Assembly: GCF_018691265.1 (NCBI RefSeq)
Contig: NW_024881283.1
Location: 3,321,731 to 3,385,730, forward strand
Direction of reading: 5' to 3'
Length of the DNA stretch: 64,000 nucleotides
Source: Tyto alba
Lineage: Eukaryota; Chordata; Aves; Strigiformes; Tytonidae
The notes beneath the pieces are model-generated. The model had not been told where the DNA came from and made no database searches. It saw only the letters and a list, made by a program, of their open reading frames with translations. Below are positions 62,501 through 64,000 of this stretch, piece by piece. The position numbers and the translations under genes were made by a program. The number at the start of each line of letters is the position of its first letter. Positions within the stretch are counted from its first letter, which is position 1.

Positions 62501-63714
62501 TATCGCACTATCTTTAATCTGCAAGTTTCAGTATGTTCCTGGATTATAACACTGTGACTTTATTTTTATTTTTTTCTTAAACAGGAGTGTGACCAGGTAC
62601 ACATAGAAGATGTGGCATCTGATGACAATGGCCAAGATTTAAGGTGGGGTAATGATGAATGCATGAAATGTGTAGCTGATGTAACCTGTTTTTTGTGGAG
62701 ACTTCAAACCCAAATGGGGTTAAGGGATGAAGGTCAGCATTGTGCAGGGGATGAAACTTAGCAAACAGTGTTTGCTTGCTGGGTGTTTTTTCTTTGAAGA
62801 CCTACAAAACATTAAGGTTTTTGGAATTATAATGTGAATTATATTGTCCGCTGTTGTTGAATGTTGCCTGTGTGCTCAATGATATGTGATGAATGGAGAG
62901 CCAACACTCCAGACTTCATGATCTGGACCTTTGAAAGTCTCCCAGTGTTTTACATCCCTCTGTGAGCTGATTGTGCTTACTGTCAGGTAGGGTGAGGGTA
63001 AGATTTCTGCTGCATTAATGAACTGAACTGGCTCGTGGAAATGTCTGAGAAGTTCTTGTTTGTCAGGGAGAAATAAATATTGGGAAAGGGGTGAAGCAGG
63101 ACCGGCTTCTTGCAGTCATGAGCTGGTAAAGCAGCTGATCTCTTTGTGGAGCTGCAGCTGTGAGGCAAAGACACAGATGGTATGTTTGGAAGGTACTATG
63201 CTGGGGTTTATGACTGCAGAGTGAGAAAGGGGTTAGTGGGGAGGATGCTCTGTATCGGCGAGGAGTGAGCAGTCAAAGAGCAAAGGAAGGTTTTGTAGCA
63301 GACAGTGTGAAAGAAGAGTTGAATCAGTACATTTCAGTACATCAGTTCAGAACTGGCAGCAAATCTAGTTGGATATCAGAGTAGATTGCCCATAGAAGCC
63401 AATCTGTGCTGCTGGGGTGCCGTGGTGGTTGTGCAGTTCCTCTCTGAGGTATTTCTGTAGTTCCCATCAGAGTAAAGTCTGCAGCCCTGCCAGTAAAAGC
63501 TAAAGTGATTTTGCTGCTGTGGCACACATAACAGATCTGCTCTTCTGAAATAGCAACTACAGTTTCTCCACGGATGGCTTCAGTGGCTCAGGAAGTAACA
63601 CAAATCACAGCTCCTCAGTTGGTGTCCAGGGTGGAGTGGACTGGATGAGAAAACTGGCCTTCCGCTACCGCAGGGTACGAGAGATCTACGACAAATACAA
63701 AACTAATGTTGAAG
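20467..63714 (+). CDS. EYA3: EYA3, Eyes absent homolog 3 (13 coding exons, 3' end outside window)
   Basis: Joined coding sequence of 13 exons, each listed separately, starting at ATG 20529 and giving 436 codons plus one base. The product is a nuclear/cytoplasmic transcriptional co-activator of SIX proteins whose C-terminal EYA domain is a HAD-family tyrosine phosphatase. Seen here: short acidic N-terminus ([11 protein letters not shown]), a long Ser/Thr/Pro/Tyr/Gln-rich region (residues about 26-290), a basic stretch [10 protein letters not shown] just before the catalytic domain, then the EYA domain from about residue 306 with the nucleophile motif WDLDET (Asp311 and Asp313). The choice of EYA3 over EYA1, 2 and 4 rests on [20 protein letters not shown] and [18 protein letters not shown], which match the EYA3 paralogue as known from human. 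The remaining ~140 residues, including the domain end, lie beyond the window. All introns are GT-AG and all phases agree. Confidence 0.97.
24660..24760. repeat. A-rich aaac/aaacc low-complexity tract
   Basis: A run of A followed by imperfect caaacaaacaaaa repeats. It makes hydrophobic Phe/Leu/Val-rich frames on the complementary strand that are not genes. Confidence 0.85.
24926..25624 (-). CDS. Unassigned 232-codon ORF inside EYA3 intron 2
   Basis: Uninterrupted reading frame on the strand opposite EYA3 in a locally GC-rich block. The translation is Pro/Gln/Ser/His-rich with a hydrophilic N-terminus holding a short direct repeat ([12 protein letters not shown] is encoded by two ~18-bp tandem units) and ends KKGGRRK. 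I recognise no family, and no second exon, promoter or poly(A) signal is visible. It could be a chance frame, a retrocopy fragment or an unannotated exon. The length is notable for intronic DNA, but the GC-rich composition lowers stop-codon frequency. Confidence 0.2.
   Translation of the reverse strand: MGGRGTKRIKVQGEKSKQQYEWHEQYEWHQYFRAQSAITSVLVLPATIPSDISLQNTTNLISTHHTHKKGKGNDKRLWQYSGLDITQPQIFWQSPLQPDINSCCGSSDPQLHRLLQSPSPAWPGTHTTGPHCQQGPKPKGAASVFPTYNTKGKQSSVPPAPLGTKLSEHGCCPSMVPLNKFRHPSVLQQVLQLLPGTVPPAPEQGPQPPTLHQTAQGAKLPTGFLKKGGRRK
26758..26801 (+). CDS. EYA3: EYA3 coding exon (residues 12-25)
   Basis: 44-base exon with acceptor tctctgcag and donor gtacat. It encodes [14 protein letters not shown] and ends after two bases of the next codon (phase 2). 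The VKKAKMQES block directly follows LPEQP in EYA3. It is too short to be found as an ORF and was located by homology and splice signals. Confidence 0.95.
26802..28438. other. EYA3 intron 3, part before the provirus
   Basis: AT-rich intronic sequence with nothing recognised up to the target duplication at 28439. Confidence 0.8.
28439..28442. repeat. Target-site duplication, left copy (AAAT)
   Basis: AAAT immediately before the TG of the left LTR and again at 36842-36845 just after the CA of the right LTR. The base pattern just inside the 5' LTR also reads GAAAT, so the exact LTR edge has slight ambiguity. Confidence 0.75.
28496..28501 (-). terminator. Poly(A) signal in the 3' LTR
   Basis: AATAAA on the minus strand, downstream of the TATA box within the LTR and about 50 bp before the LTR end, the expected place for the retroviral polyadenylation signal. 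It acts only on transcripts antisense to EYA3. Confidence 0.7.
28668..28720 (-). repeat. 18-bp tandem repeat in LTR U3 (three units)
   Basis: Units of gcggtyatcttgtctcac on the + strand (28668-28685, 28686-28703) and a 17-base unit (28704-28720). The partner LTR has two units (36688-36722). Upstream of the TATA box, it resembles enhancer repeats of other retroviral U3 regions. Confidence 0.85.
28841..28857 (-). other. Polypurine tract
   Basis: Viral-strand run AAAAGAAAAAGGGGGGA directly upstream of the 3' LTR, the expected primer for plus-strand DNA synthesis. Confidence 0.88.
28858..31141 (-). other. Provirus region between integrase and 3' LTR; no recognisable Env
   Basis: This is the env position, but I find no surface or transmembrane subunit with standard motifs. 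On the viral strand are short membrane-type frames: 30568-30353 with [19 protein letters not shown], an overlapping basic frame 30372-30121, and 29992-29600 (about 130 codons) with two hydrophobic segments ([31 protein letters not shown]) and a Pro-rich tail. A 26-codon frame at 29532 looks like a signal peptide. 29460-30120 is more GC/CpG-rich than the rest. It could be rearranged Env, accessory genes or captured non-viral sequence. Confidence 0.5.
31142..32404 (-). pseudogene. pol: Retroviral integrase, broken
   Basis: N-terminal zinc domain with HQKIH and, after a shift in a (TA)n run near 32130, CLICQ (HHCC set). A24 at 32062-32039 interrupts the linker. The core follows, but the first catalytic Asp position reads VAHLTHW (Ala), the second block is frameshifted and lacks its Asp near 31830, and the third, Glu, is present in GERMNQ. 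The C-terminal domain continues in another frame with [17 protein letters not shown] (GPY/F-type motif) and ends at TAA 31144-31142. It would insert viral DNA into the host genome if intact; here it cannot be active. Confidence 0.92.
32039..32062. repeat. T24 homopolymer inside the integrase remnant
   Basis: Twenty-four T residues (poly-A on the viral strand) between the zinc domain and catalytic core. No such run is expected in integrase. Confidence 0.9.
32405..32904 (-). pseudogene. pol: Retroviral RNase H domain
   Basis: Open for about 160 codons. Conserved acids are present in order: Asp in LFIDGSS, Glu in CELYAL, Asp in YTDSKYAF and Asp in GNNLAD just before a stop, with the His in HVKGHQ. 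The DEDD set is thus intact by eye. The domain follows the deleted RT, so it has no start of its own. It removes the RNA strand during reverse transcription in intact viruses. Confidence 0.9.
32905..33246 (-). pseudogene. pol: Second protease remnant, active site deleted
   Basis: After the UAG the frame reads through [15 protein letters not shown], but the DTG active-site block is missing. A frameshift near 33130 leads to [20 protein letters not shown], the protease C-terminal motif paralleling NLLGRDL of the first copy. The sequence then passes at about 32905 straight into RNase H sequence, so the whole RT polymerase domain is deleted here too. Confidence 0.85.
33247..33249 (-). promoter_or_regulatory. 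gag-pol amber codon of the second segment
   Basis: A second in-frame UAG, followed by GGG and the text [12 protein letters not shown], paralleling [10 protein letters not shown] after the first UAG. Two such junctions in one provirus show that two gag-pol units were joined. Confidence 0.75.
33250..33978 (-). pseudogene. gag: Second, divergent gag segment: capsid and zinc knuckle
   Basis: Begins just after the truncated RT with REVPAAG, then a capsid N-terminal region (33913-33575) sharing EDPVG...QF.GP spacing with the first capsid (EDPLG...QFFGP). The central capsid (major homology region) is deleted. A shifted frame (33594-33250) holds [10 protein letters not shown], also found at the end of the first capsid, a TGA, and a CCHC knuckle [14 protein letters not shown] (about 33330). 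It ends in UAG (33249-33247). It is clearly homologous to, but not a copy of, the first gag. Confidence 0.88.
33980..34645 (-). pseudogene. pol: Protease and N-terminal reverse transcriptase of the first segment
   Basis: In frame after the UAG. Aspartic protease with the active-site motif [10 protein letters not shown] (about 34560-34530) and the C-terminal NLLGRDL motif (about 34355). It runs into the start of RT, with VKQYPIS near 34125 and [27 protein letters not shown] in the fingers, ending at HDLREIV before a TAA at about 33980. The rest of RT, including the YxDD active site, is missing; the sequence changes directly to a second capsid. Protease itself shows no break that I can see. Confidence 0.92.
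34646..34648 (-). promoter_or_regulatory. gag-pol amber codon of the first segment (readthrough-type junction)
   Basis: A single UAG separates nucleocapsid from protease in the same frame, followed by GAG and the text [10 protein letters not shown]. This arrangement matches stop-codon readthrough in gammaretroviruses. Whether a stimulating RNA structure follows was not checked. Confidence 0.75.
34646..36063 (-). pseudogene. gag: gag of the first segment: matrix, proline-rich region, capsid, zinc knuckle
   Basis: Starts at ATG 36063 with MGAKGS, a myristoylation-type N-terminus. Matrix is open to 35719, then a frameshift moves to the frame used by everything downstream. A Pro/Glu-rich linker (about 35690-35550) is followed by capsid: a TGA just before 35431, the capsid frame 35431-34865 including the conserved block with PTEWLERL, a TGA at its end, and nucleocapsid with one CCHC knuckle [14 protein letters not shown] (about 34730). 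The frame ends in UAG (34648-34646). Gag is the structural polyprotein; here one frameshift and two premature stops break it. Confidence 0.92.
36064..36438 (-). other. Retroviral leader with candidate splice donor
   Basis: Untranslated leader between primer site and gag ATG. It begins with a very GC-rich block (36360-36430, many CpGs) that could form the packaging structure. GTAAGT on the minus strand at 36259-36254 is a strong candidate for the major splice donor. Confidence 0.6.
36439..36456 (-). other. Primer-binding site, tRNA-His
   Basis: The + strand reads atccgagtcacggcacca, identical to the 3' end of vertebrate tRNA-His including the added CCA. On the viral strand it is the 18-base complement starting TGGTGCCG, six bases after the 5' LTR. 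It is not a tRNA gene, as no cloverleaf is present. Confidence 0.92.
36463..36841 (-). repeat. 5' LTR of the provirus
   Basis: 379 bp, the same sequence as the left LTR apart from one substitution (cagttcaaacagttcc here, aaactgttcc there) and one 18-bp repeat unit fewer. It adjoins the primer-binding site, which fixes it as the 5' LTR. Confidence 0.95.
36604..36613 (-). promoter_or_regulatory. TATA box of the 5' LTR
   Basis: TATAAAAAGG on the minus strand, in U3 of the 5' LTR. A perfect octamer ATGCAAAT lies upstream at 36750-36743. It would drive transcription antisense to EYA3. Confidence 0.75.
36842..36845. repeat. Target-site duplication, right copy (AAAT)
   Basis: AAAT directly after the right LTR, matching the left flank. 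A length of 4 bp fits gammaretroviral-type integration. Confidence 0.75.
36846..37394. other. EYA3 intron 3 between provirus and second LTR
   Basis: Ordinary intronic sequence with nothing recognised. Confidence 0.7.
37395..38481 (-). mobile_element. Long LTR of another avian endogenous retrovirus (ERVL-like), solo
   Basis: About 1.1 kb, minus orientation, beginning TGTATTG at 38481 and ending near gaggtggtttgaccccggct. Its sequence, with several copies of ccatgggctgcagg (38088-38190) and the block gatgggcttggccttggcca near 38352-38371, matches a long LTR common in bird genomes as I remember it. No internal region adjoins, and the left end is imprecise. ORFs of up to 192 codons across it are antisense artefacts of its GC-rich repeats. 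Confidence 0.7.
38669..38673 (+). promoter_or_regulatory. Tandem splice acceptor (NAGNAG) of EYA3
   Basis: The intron 3 end reads ctagcag, so either AG (38669-38670 or 38672-38673) can serve as acceptor. Both keep the frame, inserting or dropping a single serine codon. Usage cannot be read from DNA. Confidence 0.7.
38671..38753 (+). CDS. EYA3: EYA3 coding exon with tandem NAGNAG acceptor
   Basis: The acceptor sequence is tcctagcag, giving two AGs three bases apart (exon start 38671 or 38674); both keep the frame and differ by one serine. The exon encodes a segment containing [18 protein letters not shown], clearly EYA3. The donor is gtaagt and the exon ends in phase 1. Numbering in this annotation uses the longer form. 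The exon lies downstream of the large retroviral insertion in the preceding intron. Confidence 0.94.
38754..41411. other. EYA3 intron 4
   Basis: 2.7 kb, AT-rich. It contains a G14 run at 40563-40576. Nothing else recognised. Confidence 0.9.
40563..40576. repeat. G14 homopolymer tract
   Basis: Fourteen consecutive G residues on the EYA3 sense strand; could form a G-quadruplex in the pre-mRNA. Confidence 0.85.
41412..41478 (+). CDS. EYA3: EYA3 coding exon (residues 54-75)
   Basis: 67-base exon after a ttttttttcag acceptor, with donor gtaagt. It encodes [20 protein letters not shown] followed by SA, a nearly invariant EYA3 block rich in Tyr and Ser/Thr, and ends in phase 2. Confidence 0.96.
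41479..42271. other. EYA3 intron 5
   Basis: 793 bases between GT and AG signals; no repeat or RNA gene recognised. Confidence 0.9.
42272..42414 (+). CDS. EYA3: EYA3 coding exon (residues 76-123)
   Basis: 143-base exon; the acceptor is tttttaataag and the donor gtaaga. It encodes the Tyr/Gln/Pro-rich part of the N-terminal region, beginning [14 protein letters not shown] and ending QTYGLPPFG. The segment after SET ([11 protein letters not shown]) differs from the mammalian form as I know it, while both flanks are conserved. Ends in phase 1. Confidence 0.96.
42415..48147. other. EYA3 intron 6
   Basis: 5.7 kb. It contains a CR1 3' end at 43660-44075; the rest shows nothing recognisable. Confidence 0.9.
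43660..44075 (+). mobile_element. CR1 LINE 3' end
   Basis: Starts within the conserved line ggtttgttcagcctcgagaa followed by gaggaggcttaaaggagacc, continues through the CR1 3' UTR and ends with two tandem octamers (gtattctgtgattctgtgat). Severely 5'-truncated, as is usual for CR1. Confidence 0.93.
48148..48285 (+). CDS. EYA3: EYA3 coding exon (residues 124-169)
   Basis: 138-base exon with acceptor tgattcag and donor gtaact. It encodes [16 protein letters not shown] and a Ser/Thr-rich stretch ending [10 protein letters not shown]. Both junctions are phase 1, so skipping this exon would keep the reading frame. Confidence 0.96.
48286..52892. other. EYA3 intron 7
   Basis: 4.6 kb with an old CR1 piece at 49035-49510; otherwise nothing recognised. 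Confidence 0.9.
49035..49510 (-). mobile_element. Old CR1 LINE fragment, minus orientation
   Basis: Complementary to a CR1 3' region: starts tcatagactaattcagggac, then the typical cagcctcctgctcaaagaag and tcaaaaacctccaaggatgg blocks. Diverged, so an older subfamily. Confidence 0.8.
52893..52975 (+). CDS. EYA3: EYA3 coding exon (residues 170-197)
   Basis: 83-base exon; acceptor ttaattttacag, donor gtaaaa. It encodes a Ser/Thr/Val-rich segment, [18 protein letters not shown] to VASISQ, matching the EYA3 transactivation region. Ends in phase 0. Confidence 0.94.
52976..54458. other. EYA3 intron 8
   Basis: 1.5 kb with no repeat or RNA gene recognised. Confidence 0.85.
54459..54642 (+). CDS. EYA3: EYA3 coding exon (residues 198-258)
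   Basis: 184-base exon; acceptor cctctaacag, donor gtaatg. It encodes [20 protein letters not shown], then a Thr-rich run and QRHSSG at the end. The Tyr-rich motif TYTILGQ.QYQ is typical of EYA3. Ends in phase 1. Confidence 0.95.
54643..57539. other. EYA3 intron 9
   Basis: 2.9 kb; holds an ERV LTR fragment at 55645-56060 and a gtt-rich run at 56692-56732. Confidence 0.9.
55645..56060 (+). mobile_element. LTR fragment of the same family as the solo LTR at 5049-5624
   Basis: Shares the LTR wording in + orientation: gagttaactttcttcacagc, gggacagctgacctgaactg, and a TATA-type box (cagcaataaaaactg near 55917). Similarity fades after about 56060, so the 3' part is missing. More diverged than the copy at 5049-5624. 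Confidence 0.7.
57540..57679 (+). CDS. EYA3: EYA3 coding exon with basic stretch (residues 259-305)
   Basis: 140-base exon; acceptor ttcttctag, donor gtaagt. It encodes DASTSPSLS, then the basic cluster KNRGKRKAD followed by SSQDNELE, immediately before the catalytic domain. The basic cluster is a plausible nuclear localisation signal (inference). Ends in phase 0. Confidence 0.95.
57779..58250 (-). mobile_element. CR1 LINE 3' end, minus orientation
   Basis: Begins aatcatagaatagtttgggt, the complement of the CR1 3' terminus, then tggaagggacctttacaggt, and runs through the typical 3' UTR to ctcctctggacccactccaa. A young-looking copy. Confidence 0.93.
58345..59110 (-). mobile_element. Older CR1 LINE fragment, minus orientation
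   Basis: Starts ggaatcatagtggcg, then cagcctcctgctcagagcag and acctccaaggttggagatc, the same older CR1 type as at 49035. Further blocks (ttttgctggacacttcttta; cctggggtgaccttctcagt) continue the element to about 59110. The far end is approximate. Confidence 0.75.
59509..59592 (+). CDS. EYA3: EYA3 coding exon: start of EYA domain with DLDET nucleophile motif
   Basis: 84-base exon; acceptor cttgtgcag, donor gtaata. It encodes [20 protein letters not shown] and then SYAQKYGK (residues 306-333). DLDET is HAD motif I: the first Asp (311) is the nucleophile and the second (313) the general acid/base in this family. Both junctions are phase 0. Confidence 0.98.
59593..60229. other. EYA3 intron 11
   Basis: 637 bases, AT-rich, ending in a long pyrimidine tract (60189-60227). 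Nothing else recognised. Confidence 0.9.
60230..60319 (+). CDS. EYA3: EYA3 coding exon: EYA domain (residues 334-363)
   Basis: 90-base exon after a long pyrimidine tract and ctgctag; donor gtacat. It encodes [20 protein letters not shown] and [10 protein letters not shown]. The [14 protein letters not shown] block separates EYA3 from EYA1/2/4, which carry a different sequence here. Both junctions are phase 0. Confidence 0.98.
60320..62584. other. EYA3 intron 12
   Basis: 2.3 kb containing a GC-rich CR1 piece at 61174-61612. Confidence 0.9.
61174..61612 (-). mobile_element. CR1 LINE 3' end, minus orientation, GC-rich
   Basis: Starts tcatagaatgacagactggt then tttgggttggaagggacctt, and carries GC-rich 3' UTR text with C-runs to ctccagcccccccagcatca. 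The overlapping ORFs on both strands arise from its composition. Confidence 0.92.
62585..62643 (+). CDS. EYA3: EYA3 coding exon: EYA domain (residues 364-382)
   Basis: 59-base exon; acceptor ttcttaaacag, donor gtgggg (weak after +2). It encodes [19 protein letters not shown] with the next codon split (phase 2). The block is highly conserved in EYA proteins, with IEDVASDD being the EYA3 version. Confidence 0.97.
62644..63553. other. EYA3 intron 13
   Basis: 910 bases between the weak gtgggg donor and the tagcaac acceptor; nothing recognised. Confidence 0.85.
63554..63714 (+). CDS. EYA3: EYA3 coding exon: EYA domain (residues 383-436), last exon in window
   Basis: 161-base exon; acceptor tctgaaatag, donor gtgagt. 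It encodes [15 protein letters not shown], then [19 protein letters not shown] and [12 protein letters not shown], ending after one base of a codon. The next exon, beginning with the rest of the domain, lies beyond position 64000. Confidence 0.97.
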
Positions 63715-64000
63715 GTGAGTGTTCACCTGCACCAATATCTGAGCACTAAACAGAGTTTGTGGCCAGTCTTCATCCTTCCTCAAAGCTTTTGCTTTCCTGA
63801 ATTCTTGGGCATGGGAAGTAATCATTCTCCTAGTGCTAAATGGGACCAAATCTCCACAGAATGTAAGAGGGTACGCCTTCCAAAACTGAACAGCATGCCA
63901 GTGCAGTCTGTAGATAGGCATGGTCGGTCAATCCTGTATCTAAGAGAAAATTTTGATGCAAACAGTGTCCCTTTGCTAATTTTGTGTGAGAGACTGCCTG
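63715..64000. other. Start of the next EYA3 intron
   Basis: Begins with gtgagt and runs to the window edge; no exon seen. Confidence 0.8.

Noticed and set aside
59509..63714. Assignment to EYA1, EYA2 or EYA4
   Set aside because: [15 protein letters not shown] and [21 protein letters not shown] are the EYA3 versions; the others differ at these blocks.
1..64000. CRISPR array, bacterial operons, rRNA
   Set aside because: Vertebrate nuclear sequence; no regularly spaced repeats, operons or rRNA text seen.

Overview
The window is from a bird. CR1-type LINE fragments (3' ends carrying the tandem ATTCTGTG-type octamer), two avian ERV LTR families and a long-intron vertebrate gene all point that way; the species cannot be told. 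The only recognisable host gene is EYA3 (Eyes absent 3, transcriptional co-activator and HAD-type tyrosine phosphatase) on the + strand. Thirteen coding exons, from the start-codon exon (20467-20561) to an exon inside the EYA catalytic domain (63554-63714), can be joined with consistent splice phases into 436 codons plus one base. By comparison with the known human protein (about 573 residues), the last ~140 residues lie beyond the window, and the promoter and first non-coding exon lie upstream or were not recognisable.

Layout. 1-20466 is 5' flank or intron 1: a decayed minus-strand coding-like sequence (about 2050-4570), a solo LTR (5049-5624), old CR1-like sequence on both strands (about 6540-10080), and a better preserved CR1 with reverse-transcriptase motifs (14115-15832). 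From 20467 EYA3 runs to the window end. Intron 3 (26802-38670) is inflated by an 8.4 kb endogenous retrovirus inserted antisense to EYA3 (28443-36841) and by a second, unrelated long LTR (about 37395-38481). Later introns carry further CR1 pieces (43660-44075, 49035-49510, 57779-59110, 61174-61612) and an LTR fragment (55645-56060).

The provirus is the most unusual object. It is bounded by nearly identical LTRs (one substitution plus one 18-bp repeat unit by eye), has TG...CA ends, a 4-bp target duplication (AAAT), a primer-binding site complementary to tRNA-His and a polypurine tract, so it looks young. Inside it is a mosaic: a gag-UAG-protease-RT segment of gammaretroviral organisation stops in the RT fingers and is followed by a second, divergent gag-UAG-protease segment, then by RNase H and integrase. 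The RT active site is absent from both copies, integrase has lost catalytic residues, and no Env was recognised; the 2.3 kb between integrase and the 3' LTR instead holds membrane-type ORFs of unknown origin on both strands. The element is defective.

Gene action: EYA3 protein acts with SIX-family homeodomain proteins and as a phosphatase. The retrovirus and CR1 copies are intronic passengers; their antisense orientation in intron 3 would be expected to limit interference with EYA3 splicing and polyadenylation.
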